Shown: in pieces, positions 45,147-53,679 of the stretch | Numbering within the stretch: the stretch's first letter is position 1 | Layout of the letters: every line of letters begins with the position of its first letter | From: Methyloversatilis universalis EHg5 | GTDB lineage: Bacteria > Pseudomonadota > Gammaproteobacteria > Burkholderiales > Rhodocyclaceae | DNA: 64,000 bases | Direction: 5' to 3' | Assembly: GCF_000378945.1 (NCBI RefSeq) | Contig: NZ_KB900539.1 | Location: forward strand, 300,937-364,936 | Translations under genes and position numbers: made by a program | Notes under the pieces: model-generated | Told to the model about the DNA's origin: nothing | The model's database searches: none | Seen by the model: the letters and a program-made list of their open reading frames with translations, nothing else

Positions 45147-45812
45147 ATGAAAACCTATCTCGTCATCGGTGCCGGCCCCGGCATCGCCCTTGCCACGGCC
45201 GAGCGCTTCGCCCGTGACGGCTTCCGCATCGTGTTTGCCGCGCGCAGCGGTCGCAGCATTGCTTCGGGGGTGGAGGCCTTGCGTGCGGCCGGCGCCACCG
45301 TCGAGGTCGACACGATAGACGCGGCCGATCCGCAGGCCGTGGCCGCACTGGTGCGCCGCCACGCGCAGGATCTGGCCGTGCTGCACTACAACGCCGGCGT
45401 GCTGCATTACGACGCGGCCGGCGCGCTGCAGCCGCGCACGCTGGCGCAGGAAACCGTGGGCAGCCTTGACAGCGACCTGCGCACCAATCTGACCAGCGCG
45501 CTGGCCGCGGTGCAGGCCGCGCAGGCGGTGATGGCAGCGCGCGGCGAGGGCAGCATTCTGCTGACCGGCGGCGGTTTCGGCGTCGAGCCGACGCCGGCCT
45601 TCATCAATATCAGTGTCGCCAAGGCCGGCCTGCGTGCTGCCGCCCGCGCGCTGTTCGAGCCGGCGCGCGAGCAGGGCATCCATGTGGCGACGGTCACCGT
45701 CAGCACCCTGGTCGCGCCCGGCTCCGACAAGGCGAATGAAGTGGCGGACGCCTTCCGGGCCCTGCACGCCCAGCCGCGTGGCGAATGGACCTGGGAAACG
45801 GTGGTCGCCTGA
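45147..45812 (+). CDS. short-chain dehydrogenase/reductase
   Basis: The 221-residue protein starts YLVIGAGPGIALATAERFA, a variant glycine-rich NAD(P) motif. It has LHYNAGVLHYD in place of the usual NNAG and LLTGGGFGVEPTPAFINISVAKAGL, where the usual catalytic Tyr is not obvious (Ile-Asn-Ile-Ser before Lys). It may therefore be an SDR with altered activity. AAAGGA precedes the ATG. The divergent LysR gene probably controls it. Confidence 0.78.
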   Translation: MKTYLVIGAGPGIALATAERFARDGFRIVFAARSGRSIASGVEALRAAGATVEVDTIDAADPQAVAALVRRHAQDLAVLHYNAGVLHYDAAGALQPRTLAQETVGSLDSDLRTNLTSALAAVQAAQAVMAARGEGSILLTGGGFGVEPTPAFINISVAKAGLRAAARALFEPAREQGIHVATVTVSTLVAPGSDKANEVADAFRALHAQPRGEWTWETVVA

Positions 45813-45852
45813 ACCGGGGGCGGCAGGGGAACATCCGCTGCCGCGCGCTACT

Positions 45853-45885
45853 CTTGAATGCCGTGCGCTCCGCACGGCATTCAAG
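45853..45885 (+). other. perfect hairpin over the TerB ribosome-binding region
   Basis: A 15-base-pair perfect stem (cttgaatgccgtgcg, loop ctc, and its exact complement) ends 7 bases before the terB-like ATG. The second arm runs into the AAGGA ribosome site at 45883-45887, so folding could limit translation. It could also terminate transcription from the SDR gene. Confidence 0.65.
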
Positions 45886-45892
45886 GATTCCG

Positions 45893-46354
45893 ATGTTCCG
45901 TACCCTGAAAGACCTGTTCGACAGCTTCTCCGCACCGGCGGCCGGTCCGGCCGCCACCGAACACCAGCTGCAGCTGGCGACCGCGGTGCTGCTGGTCGAG
46001 GTGATGCGCGCCGATCCGGAGATCGGCGACGCCGAGCGCGCCGCCGTGATGCAGGCGCTGCGCGACAAGTTCGCGCTGGCCGACGACGAGGTCGAGCGGC
46101 TGATCGAACTGGCCACCACGACCGCCGCCGAGGCCTACGACTACCAGCGCTTCACCGGCCAGCTCAACCGCGCCTTCGACGCCGCGCGCAAGCTGCGCGT
46201 GATCGAACTGATGTGGCAGGTCGCCTATGCCGACGGTCATCTGCATGCGCATGAGGCGCACGTGATGAAGAAGGTGGCCGAGCTGCTCTACATTCCGCAC
46301 GCCGACTACATCACCGCCAAGCTGGCCGCACGAGACGCTGTCGGCGCGCGCTGA
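45893..46354 (+). CDS. TerB-family tellurite-resistance/co-chaperone-like protein
   Basis: The 153-residue protein has the helical TerB fold: LATAVLLVEVMRADPEIGDAERAAV and ELMWQVAYADGHLHAHEAHVMKKVAELL, with the paired acidic motifs. No other ter genes are nearby, so tellurite resistance is not implied. AAGGA precedes the ATG, within a hairpin. Confidence 0.85.
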   Translation: MFRTLKDLFDSFSAPAAGPAATEHQLQLATAVLLVEVMRADPEIGDAERAAVMQALRDKFALADDEVERLIELATTTAAEAYDYQRFTGQLNRAFDAARKLRVIELMWQVAYADGHLHAHEAHVMKKVAELLYIPHADYITAKLAARDAVGAR

Positions 46355-46419
46355 CAGCCCGTGGATTGCGCGCGGCGGCGGGTCCGCACACAATCCCTCC
46401 GGATATTCCGGCGCCTCCC

Positions 46420-47043
46420 ATGTCCCTCACGCTGCCCGCCCAGACCCTCGCCTGTCACGAATGCGATCTGCTGCAGACCGAGCCCGCGCTCGCGCCCGGC
46501 CAGACCGCGCGCTGCGTGCGCTGTGGCGCCTTTCTCGCGCGCAATCCGCCGGACAGCCTCGATCGCACGCTGGCGCTCACGCTGACCGCCGCCATTCTTT
46601 ACGTGATCGCCAATGCCTGGCCGCTGGTCGGCCTCGAAATGCAGGGGCGGCGGGTCGAGGTGACGCTGATCGGCGCGGTGCAGGCGCTGTGGTCCGAAGG
46701 CATGACGCCGGTGGCCGCGCTGGTGTTCGGCACCGCGCTGCTGTTCCCGCTGCTTGAACTGGCAATGATTCTGGTGGTGCTCATTCCGCTGCGTCTGGGC
46801 CGGGTATCGCCGCGCATGGCGCCCTTCTTCCGGCTGGTGCGCTCGGTGCAGCCCTGGGGCATGGTCGAGGTGTTCCTGCTCGGCATGCTGGTATCGCTGG
46901 TGAAGCTGTCGCACATGGCCACCGTGCTGCTCGGCCCGGCCTTCTGGGCGATGGCCGCGCTCATCCTGACCGTGACGCTGGCCGGCCGCGCCTTCGACAC
47001 CCGGCTTCTGTGGCAGGCGCCGCCAGCGGGGGCTGGCGCATGA
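46420..47043 (+). CDS. pqiA: PqiA-like membrane protein, first half-type domain
   Basis: The 207-residue protein has a zinc-ribbon-like pair (CHECD and CVRCG) and four hydrophobic segments, matching one repeat of PqiA/LetA. In E. coli, PqiA carries two such units in one polypeptide; here each unit has its own gene. PqiA and the MCE protein PqiB form a transenvelope lipid path. The next gene overlaps by 4 bases. Confidence 0.88.
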   Translation: MSLTLPAQTLACHECDLLQTEPALAPGQTARCVRCGAFLARNPPDSLDRTLALTLTAAILYVIANAWPLVGLEMQGRRVEVTLIGAVQALWSEGMTPVAALVFGTALLFPLLELAMILVVLIPLRLGRVSPRMAPFFRLVRSVQPWGMVEVFLLGMLVSLVKLSHMATVLLGPAFWAMAALILTVTLAGRAFDTRLLWQAPPAGAGA

Positions 47044-47681
47044 GGCTGGCGCTGACCGCACGCGAGGCCGGGCTGATGAGCTGCCATGTCTGCGGTCAGC
47101 TGGCGCGCCATGCCGGCGGCGCGCATCTGCGCTGCCCGCGCTGCCACGCGCCGCTGCATCTGCGCAAGCCGGCCAGCATATCGACCACCTGGGCGCTCAT
47201 CGTCGCGTCGGCCATCCTGTTCGTGCCGGCCAACCTGCTGCCGATGATGACCACCTCGTCGCTGCTGGGCACCCAGCGCGACACCCTCATGAGCGGCGTG
47301 GTGTTCCTGTGGCAGAGCGGCTCCTGGCCGCTGGCGGCGGTGGTGTTCTTCGCCAGCGTCGTGGTGCCGCTGCTGAAGATTCTTGCGCTGGCCTGGCTCA
47401 CCGCATCGGTGCAGCGCCGTTCGCGTCGCCGGCTGATGCAGCGCGCGCGGCTGTACCGGCTGGTCGAATTCGTCGGCCGCTGGTCCATGCTGGACATCTA
47501 CGTCATCACGCTGCTGGTGGCGCTGGTCAATTTCCGCGGCATCGCCACCATAGAGGCCGGCCCGGCCGCCATCGCCTTCGGCGCGGTGGTGGTGCTCACC
47601 ATGTTCGCCGCCATGAGTTTCGATCCCCGCCTGATCTGGGACCCGCTTGCCGGGCCGGACGACCTTGCCCGCCATGACTGA
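47040..47681 (+). CDS. pqiA: PqiA-like membrane protein, second half-type domain
   Basis: The 213-residue protein repeats the PqiA unit: CHVCG and CPRCH near the N-terminus, then four membrane segments (WALIVASAILFVPANLLPMM and others). It overlaps the previous pqiA unit and the following MCE gene, so all four genes are one operon. The two units probably assemble into the equivalent of full PqiA. Confidence 0.88.
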   Translation: MRLALTAREAGLMSCHVCGQLARHAGGAHLRCPRCHAPLHLRKPASISTTWALIVASAILFVPANLLPMMTTSSLLGTQRDTLMSGVVFLWQSGSWPLAAVVFFASVVVPLLKILALAWLTASVQRRSRRRLMQRARLYRLVEFVGRWSMLDIYVITLLVALVNFRGIATIEAGPAAIAFGAVVVLTMFAAMSFDPRLIWDPLAGPDDLARHD

Positions 47682-49335
47682 ACCGATGTCCGATCCGCGT
47701 CCTTCTCCGCCCGATGCGCTGCCGGCCGCGGTGGTCGAGCCGCCGCGCCGCTTCCGCATTCCGCTGGTGTGGATCATTCCCCTCGTGGCTGCGCTGATCG
47801 GGCTGTTCCTCGCTGCGCGCACTTATCTGGAACAGGGGCCGGTCATCACGCTGCAGTTCCGCACCGGCGCCGGGCTGGAACCGGGCAAGACCCGCATCAA
47901 GTACAGGGACATCGATGTCGGCGTGATCACCCGGGTCAAGCTGTCGAACGACGGTGCCCATGTGCAGGCCGAGGCGCAGATGGCGCGTGAGGCGGAGCGG
48001 CTGCTGGTCGAGGACACCCGCTTCTGGGTGGTCAGGCCGCGCGTGTCCGGCAGCGCGGTGTCCGGGCTCGATACGCTGCTGTCCGGTGCCTACGTCGGCA
48101 TGGATGCCGGCAAGACCGACGCCTCCCGCCGCGATTTCGTGGCGCTGGAGGATGCCCCGGTGATCGCGCTCGACGTGCCCGGCCGCAGCTTCGCGCTGCA
48201 CGCCGACAATCTCGGCTCGGTGGATGTCGGCACGCCGGTCTATTTCCGCCGCATTCCGGTCGGCCAGGTGACTGCGTTCAGGCTGGACGAACAGGGGCGT
48301 CATCTCGACATCCAGGTATTCATCAAGGCGCCCTACGACCGGTACGTGACGGTGGATACCCGCTTCTGGAACGCCAGCGGCATCGATCTCAGGCTGGGCG
48401 CCGATGGCCTGCAGCTGAACACCGAATCGGTCAGTTCCATTCTCACCGGCGGACTGGCTTTCGAGACGCCGGAAGGCGGCGACACCGAACCGGCCGCTGC
48501 GGACGCCGATTTCAAGGTGTTCACCACCCGTGCCGAGGCGCTGAAGCAGCCCAGCGCCAGCGCCCAGGTGTGGCGGCTGCGCTTCACCGAAACCGTGCGT
48601 GGCCTGTCTGTCGGTGCGCCAGTGGATTTCCGCGGCATACAGATCGGCGAGGTGATCGCCATCGAGCCGGATGTCGACGTCGATGCGGCCGATGTCGGCC
48701 TCAAGGTGGATATCGCGGTGTTCCCCGAGCGCATGCGCGCACGTGACGCAGGCCGGCAGGACATGAGCGGCGATGCCTTCCACGCGCTGGTCGACCGGCT
48801 GGTGGCGCGCGGCCTGCGCGCCCAGCTGCGCAACGGCAGCCTGGTGACCGGCCAGCTCTACGTTGCGCTCGATTTCTTCCCGGGTGCCGGCAAGGCCGGC
48901 GTCAGCTGGGCGGCGAAGCCGCCGCAGCTGCCCACCCAGCGTGGCAGTCTGGACGAACTGCAGGCCACGCTGGCGCGCATCGCCGGCAAGCTCGACCGCC
49001 TGCCGCTGGACGACATCGCCGCCGAAACGCGCACCGCCATCGCCGGTCTGGCGCGCGCGGTCGAGCGCACCGAAGCGCTGATGGCACGGCTGGACGGACT
49101 GGCGTCGAACGAGGTGCGCGCCACGGTGGACGAAACCCGTCAGGCCATGGCCGAGGCGCGCGCCGCGGTCGCCGATGGCCGCCGCCTGCTGGCCAGCGAC
49201 GCGCCGCTGCAGCAGGACCTGCGCGACAGCCTGCAGGAACTGTCGCGTGCCGCGCAGTCGCTGCGCCATCTGGCCGACACGCTGGAGCGCCACCCGGAAG
49301 CGCTGCTGCGCGGCAAACCGGAGGAGAAACCGTGA
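47674..49335 (+). CDS. pqiB: MCE-domain lipid transport protein PqiB
   Basis: The 553-residue protein has one N-terminal membrane anchor (IPLVWIIPLVAALIGLFLAA) and three MCE domains, starting near residues 50, 165 and 285 (each with the GxxVxFRGIxVG-like core). A C-terminal helical region from about 410 probably forms the needle. PqiB spans the periplasm to move phospholipids. The start at 47674 overlaps the previous gene; an ATG at 47686 is possible. Confidence 0.9.
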   Translation: MTEPMSDPRPSPPDALPAAVVEPPRRFRIPLVWIIPLVAALIGLFLAARTYLEQGPVITLQFRTGAGLEPGKTRIKYRDIDVGVITRVKLSNDGAHVQAEAQMAREAERLLVEDTRFWVVRPRVSGSAVSGLDTLLSGAYVGMDAGKTDASRRDFVALEDAPVIALDVPGRSFALHADNLGSVDVGTPVYFRRIPVGQVTAFRLDEQGRHLDIQVFIKAPYDRYVTVDTRFWNASGIDLRLGADGLQLNTESVSSILTGGLAFETPEGGDTEPAAADADFKVFTTRAEALKQPSASAQVWRLRFTETVRGLSVGAPVDFRGIQIGEVIAIEPDVDVDAADVGLKVDIAVFPERMRARDAGRQDMSGDAFHALVDRLVARGLRAQLRNGSLVTGQLYVALDFFPGAGKAGVSWAAKPPQLPTQRGSLDELQATLARIAGKLDRLPLDDIAAETRTAIAGLARAVERTEALMARLDGLASNEVRATVDETRQAMAEARAAVADGRRLLASDAPLQQDLRDSLQELSRAAQSLRHLADTLERHPEALLRGKPEEKP

Positions 49336-49904
49336 TCCGCATTTCGTTTGCACGGGCCCTTGCCCTGTGCGCCGCACTGATGCTTGCCGGCTGCGGCAGT
49401 TCGCCTGCGCCCCGCCTGTACACGCTGGCCGCGGAATCGCTGCAGGTGGGCGTGGGCGCCGCCTCGCCGACGGTGGTGATCGGCCCGGTGTCGCTGCCGG
49501 AGACGGTGGACCGTCTGCAGATCGTGCGCCGCATCGACGGCACGCGTGCCGAGCAGGCGGACGGTCATCGCTGGGCCGGCGCCCTGAAGTCCGAGGTCGC
49601 CCGCAGGCTGGCGGCGTCGGTCGCGCGCGAAGGCGGTCTGGCGCGTGTGGTGGCCGCGCCGCAGCACAGCATCGCGCGCCCGGACATCACGGTACCGGTG
49701 GATGTGCTCCGGTTTGACGCCGAGGGCTTTTCGTCGGTCACGCTGGATGCCGCATGGTCGGCGCGGCGCGACGGCCGTGAAGTTGCGAGCGGCCGGTTCA
49801 GCCGCAGCGAGCCGGTGGCGGCGGCACATTACGAAGCGCTGGTCGCCGCGCACGGCCGGCTGGTGGACGCGCTGGCCGCCGACATCGCCGGCGCGTTGCG
49901 CTGA
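49332..49904 (+). CDS. pqiC: PqiC/YmbA-family outer membrane lipoprotein
   Basis: The 190-residue protein starts with GTG and has a lipobox MLAGCGSS near residue 18-22, so it should be lipid-anchored. The following LYTLAAES and VVIGPVSLPETVDR are typical of the PqiC/ABC-type transport auxiliary family. In E. coli, PqiC caps PqiB at the outer membrane. GAGGAG precedes the start; it overlaps pqiB by 4 bases. Confidence 0.88.
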   Translation: MIRISFARALALCAALMLAGCGSSPAPRLYTLAAESLQVGVGAASPTVVIGPVSLPETVDRLQIVRRIDGTRAEQADGHRWAGALKSEVARRLAASVAREGGLARVVAAPQHSIARPDITVPVDVLRFDAEGFSSVTLDAAWSARRDGREVASGRFSRSEPVAAAHYEALVAAHGRLVDALAADIAGALR

Positions 49905-50113
49905 GCGTCCATCTGTAGCGCCCGGTGCAGCGATACAGTCGGCGCCTGGCCGCATCCGCTGGCGTGTCGCCCCTCCTGCGCCAAGTCCCTGTCGCAGTGC
50001 AGGTTTCCGCCGGGCGGTGAGCCAAAAGGCCTATGCCGGCTGCGTCGCTGGCGGCGGAAGATGTAATGCGGGGTCGGTGTAATCCGGCGGTCTTTTTCCG
50101 GATGCACCCCGAC
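49905..50113 (+). other. intergenic region before the phosphatase gene
   Basis: This 209-base gap has no clear gene. Two TGTAAT hexamers, each followed by a G/C-rich GGTC block, lie at about 50063 and 50079 and could be -10 boxes or a direct-repeat operator. I found no good -35, sigma-54 or Pho-box match. Confidence 0.3.
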
Positions 50114-53062
50114 ATGACTGCACGCACTACCCTGGCAAGCCGGCTGCGCCGCGCTACCCTGGCACTGGCCTGCGGCTGCGCGACACTGAGCGCCGTCGCC
50201 GCCGACATCACCCCTTATCTGCAGACCCCCACCGCGAACTCGATCTGGGTATCGTGGAAAACCGCCGAAGGCGATGAATCGGTGGTCGAATACGGTGTCG
50301 ATGGCGGCCCGCTGAACCGCACCGCCTCAGGCGCCACCCAGACGCTGGCGGCCACCTACCGGCTGCACGGCGTACAGCTGACCGGCCTGCAACCCGAAAC
50401 GCTGTACAGCTATCGCGTGCGCACCGGCAGCCAGCTGTCGCCGGTGTTCCGCTTCCGCACCCAGCCGACCGCAGCGCGCAAGAGCGGTCATTTCCGCATT
50501 CTGGTGACCGGTGACCACCAGCTGCGCAACGACGACCGCCACACGCCGCTGCTGCAGGCGGCGAAGGCCAAGATCCAGGCGCTGACCGGCCAGCCGCTGG
50601 AAGAGGCGGTGCACCTGATGCTGAACAACGGCGACCAGGTCGACGTCGGCACGCTGGATCACTACGAATTCGTGCACATGAAGCCGTCGGCGGTGGTGTC
50701 CGGCAATCTGGCCATCATGACCGCGCTGGGCAATCACGAAACCTATTACGACCCGGGCCTGGCCAACTGGCGCGCGCACAACTTCTACGACGGCATCAGC
50801 TACAAGGGCATCGCCGCTGCCGCCGATGAAAGCTATTACGCGCATCAGGTCGGCCGCGTGCTGCTGGTCTATCTGAATTCGGAGTCGAACTTCGCCGCGC
50901 AGGCGGAATGGCTGCGCAAGGTGGTGGCCGCCGCGAACGTCGATCCGGACGTGGACTGGGTGATCAGCGTGGTGCATCGGCCCTATCAGGCGGAGCAGTA
51001 CGTCGGCGACATATCGCAGTGGTTCCGCGACACCGCCATGCCGATACTGGCCGGTACCCGCAAGCACGCGCTGAACATCGGCGCTCACCATCACCTGTAC
51101 GCGCGTGGCCAGACCCGCGACTGGCCGACCTATCACATCATCAGCGGTGGCACCGCCTGGGACCAGTTCTGGGGCCAGTCGACCGAGCGCGACATGGATG
51201 ACGTGCAGAAAACCATCGCCAACTGGACCTGGCAGCTGATCGACTTCGATCTGGATGCGCGCACGATGAAGGTGTCGTCGTATGCCGAAGGCCACCCCAA
51301 GCTGGGCTTCGCCTACAGCAGCCGGCTGGTCGACGAGTTCGAACGTCACCTCGATGCTGCCGGCCCGAACAGGCCCGAACTGACCGGCAGCGCCGACGGC
51401 GCAGTGGTCACGCTGCCGCACGGCTTCACGCTGTCGCCCTTCCAGTCGCCGTCCGGCATGGCGCTGAACAGCACCCAGTTCCAGATCTCGCGTGATGCTG
51501 CCTTCACCAGCACCGTGGTCGACCTGATCCGCGACGTGGAGAACGTCTATGGCGACACCGGCGCGCCGGACTACGAACCGGTGGACATCCACGCCGGCGT
51601 CGACATCGAAACCTACACCGTGCAGCAGTACGGCCTGAACAACGGCAGCTACTACATCCGCGCCCGTCATCGCGACGCGAATGCCGAGTGGTCGCCGTGG
51701 TCGGACGCGCGCAGCTTCAAGGTCGAAGGCAGTGCCGACGGCGATCCGGCGCTGCGTCTGGCGAAGAAGGTGTGGGCACCGGGCGAGCCGGTGGTGATCG
51801 AGTACATGAATGGCCGCGGCAAGACGAAGGACTGGGTGGCGGTCTATCGCAAGGGCCAGACGCCGGGTTCGGCGTCGCCGTCGGTGAAGTGGAGCTATGT
51901 GTCCGGCATCAACGGCCAGCTCGCCTTCTCCGGTCTGGCGGCCGGCGTCGAGTACTACGTCGCTTTCATGACCGACGACAGCTATGTCGAGATCGCGCCG
52001 CGCATGCCCTTCTACGTCGGCGACATGCCTGAACTGGCGATCAGCAAGACGCAGTTCAATGCCGGCGAGCGACCGACTTTCACCTGGAGCGGCGCGCCGG
52101 CCGGTGCGAAAGACTGGATCGGCGTGTATCGCGTCGGCCAGACGCCGGGCGGCATCGGTTCCACCGTGTGGGCCTACACGCCGACCGAAGCCGGCAGCGT
52201 CACGCTGGGCGCGCTGAACAAGGGCTATTACTACGCGGCCTTCTTCATCAACGACGCCTACTTCGAAATTTCCGAACGCGTGCCGTTCGCGGTGGGCAGC
52301 GAAATCGCCAGCGTGAGCCTGGTGAAGAGCGCGCTGGCCAGCGGCGAGCGTCTGGACATCCGCTTCTCCGACGGTCCGGGTACCGCCAAGGACTACATCG
52401 GCGTGTTCCGCAAGGGTGCAACGCCGGGCATCGACCTGCTGGTGGCCTACTACTACGTCGATGGCCGTGCGGGCGGCAGCCTGTCGCCGGCTGAAGCGCT
52501 GCCGGACGGCGAGTACTTCCTCGCGCTCTACATCAACGACTCCTACACCGAAGTGTCGAACCGAGTGGCCTTCACGGTCGGCGCCGGCAGCGAGCCGCAA
52601 CCGGATCCGCGGGTGTTCGGCGTGACCGGCAACCTGATCCGCACCGGTGACGCGCTGGCGGTGAACTGGTCGGGCATGCCGGGCAATGCGAAGGACTGGA
52701 TCGGCATCTACCGTTCGACCCAGACGCCGGGCAGCAGCAGCCCGTCGGTGCTGTGGCGCTACGCGGGCGGTGCCGCTGGCACGGCTTCGTTCAGCGGTCT
52801 GGCTGCCGGCGAGTACTACGTCGCCTTCCTGCTGAACGACGGCTACCAGGAGGCCGCGCTCCGCGTGTCCTTCACTGTGCGCAAGCGTGGTGACATCAAC
52901 GGCGACGGCCGTATCGACATCGCCGACCGCGACGCGCAGCGCGCGGCGCTGGGCAGCTGCGAGGGCGATGCGCGCTATCAGCCGCTGGCCGATTTCGACG
53001 CCGACCGCTGCATCACCCAGGCCGACTACAAGCTCTGGTACGCACTTTTCACCAAGCAGTGA
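50114..53062 (+). CDS. secreted purple-acid-phosphatase-like metallophosphoesterase with Ig-like repeats and dockerin-like end
   Basis: From the ATG at 50114 (another at 50102) the 982-residue precursor has a signal peptide (about 1-30), a fibronectin-like PAP N-domain (31-118) and a metallophosphoesterase domain. Metal-site motifs are GDH (133-135), NNGDQ, GNHE (206-209), VVHRP and GAHHHLYAR (323-331). A linker domain precedes four tandem repeats (about 545-636, 637-728, 729-824, 832-923) sharing KDWIGVYR.GQTPG and YYVAF..ND.Y.E. Residues 926-982 hold two EF-hand-like loops (DINGDGRIDIAD and DFDADRCITQAD), as in type I dockerins. The substrate is unknown. Confidence 0.85.
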   Translation: MTARTTLASRLRRATLALACGCATLSAVAADITPYLQTPTANSIWVSWKTAEGDESVVEYGVDGGPLNRTASGATQTLAATYRLHGVQLTGLQPETLYSYRVRTGSQLSPVFRFRTQPTAARKSGHFRILVTGDHQLRNDDRHTPLLQAAKAKIQALTGQPLEEAVHLMLNNGDQVDVGTLDHYEFVHMKPSAVVSGNLAIMTALGNHETYYDPGLANWRAHNFYDGISYKGIAAAADESYYAHQVGRVLLVYLNSESNFAAQAEWLRKVVAAANVDPDVDWVISVVHRPYQAEQYVGDISQWFRDTAMPILAGTRKHALNIGAHHHLYARGQTRDWPTYHIISGGTAWDQFWGQSTERDMDDVQKTIANWTWQLIDFDLDARTMKVSSYAEGHPKLGFAYSSRLVDEFERHLDAAGPNRPELTGSADGAVVTLPHGFTLSPFQSPSGMALNSTQFQISRDAAFTSTVVDLIRDVENVYGDTGAPDYEPVDIHAGVDIETYTVQQYGLNNGSYYIRARHRDANAEWSPWSDARSFKVEGSADGDPALRLAKKVWAPGEPVVIEYMNGRGKTKDWVAVYRKGQTPGSASPSVKWSYVSGINGQLAFSGLAAGVEYYVAFMTDDSYVEIAPRMPFYVGDMPELAISKTQFNAGERPTFTWSGAPAGAKDWIGVYRVGQTPGGIGSTVWAYTPTEAGSVTLGALNKGYYYAAFFINDAYFEISERVPFAVGSEIASVSLVKSALASGERLDIRFSDGPGTAKDYIGVFRKGATPGIDLLVAYYYVDGRAGGSLSPAEALPDGEYFLALYINDSYTEVSNRVAFTVGAGSEPQPDPRVFGVTGNLIRTGDALAVNWSGMPGNAKDWIGIYRSTQTPGSSSPSVLWRYAGGAAGTASFSGLAAGEYYVAFLLNDGYQEAALRVSFTVRKRGDINGDGRIDIADRDAQRAALGSCEGDARYQPLADFDADRCITQADYKLWYALFTKQ

Positions 53063-53070
53063 TGACCGAT

Positions 53071-53092
53071 GGCGGGGCCTGAGTGCCCCGCC
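53071..53092 (+). terminator. hairpin between phosphatase and PEP-CTERM genes
   Basis: An 8-base-pair stem (ggcggggc / gccccgcc) with a six-base loop starts 8 bases after the phosphatase stop. No T-run follows. Readthrough into the next gene is plausible. Confidence 0.45.
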
Positions 53093-53109
53093 TCGCAAGG
53101 AGATTCCCC

Positions 53110-53661
53110 ATGATGATGAAAACCCTCGTCGCCGCGCTGATCGCTGCCGGCACCCTGTCGGCCCAGGCCGCCACCGTATCGCTGTCCGGCACCGCGGCCG
53201 CCTCGGTCGGCCAGACCTTCTCGCTGGACGTGCTGCTGCAGCAGCCCTTCGACGGCGAACGCGCCGGCGACGAACTGCTGGCGTTCGGCATGGACCTGTC
53301 CTTCGACGGCAGCCTGCTGAAGCTGCTGGGCGTGTCGCTGGCACCCGCCTGGAGCGACGATTCGGCATTCACCGGTGTCCTGCTGTCCGGCTCCGCCTTT
53401 CCGGGTGTGGCCGATGAAGGGCAGGGCGCGCTGACGCTGGCCACGCTGTCGTTCGAAGTGCTGGGTTCGGGCAGCACGTCCATCGCGCTGGGCAGCGATG
53501 CAGCCGGCAATTTCAACCACGGTCTGGTCTATCTGATGGCACCGACGCTGGACGTGCAGGCCACGCACGCGCTTGCGCTCAGCGTGCCGGAACCCGGCAG
53601 CTACGCGATGATGCTGGCCGGTCTCGGCCTGCTGTCGCTGGCGGTACGCCGCCGCGGCTGA
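53110..53661 (+). CDS. PEP-CTERM sorting-domain secreted protein
   Basis: The 183-residue protein has a signal peptide (LVAALIAAGTLSAQAA) and a cohesin-like beta domain (VSLSGTAAASVGQTFSLDVLL... FGMDLSFDGSLLKLLGV). It ends with VPEPGSYAMMLAGLGLLSLA followed by an RRR tail, a textbook PEP-CTERM signal for exosortase-dependent surface display. AAGGAG precedes the ATG. A cohesin-like protein next to a dockerin-ended phosphatase suggests the two may pair. Confidence 0.85.
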   Translation: MMMKTLVAALIAAGTLSAQAATVSLSGTAAASVGQTFSLDVLLQQPFDGERAGDELLAFGMDLSFDGSLLKLLGVSLAPAWSDDSAFTGVLLSGSAFPGVADEGQGALTLATLSFEVLGSGSTSIALGSDAAGNFNHGLVYLMAPTLDVQATHALALSVPEPGSYAMMLAGLGLLSLAVRRRG

Positions 53662-53679
53662 ATGCCGGGCTGCTGATCG

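Noticed and set aside
49905..50113. Cyclic-di-GMP-I riboswitch before the phosphatase
   Set aside because: Some GC-rich hairpins and a GAGCCAAAAGGCC stretch looked suggestive, but the conserved GACGCAAAGCC core is absent on both strands.
51740..52890. CRISPR or satellite repeat
   Set aside because: The periodicity is about 280 bases, in frame, and imperfect. It reflects tandem protein domains.
50327..53368. 1013-residue open frame opposite the phosphatase gene
   Set aside because: The + strand gene has motifs and repeats throughout. The antisense frame mirrors the tandem repeats only because they are duplicated DNA.
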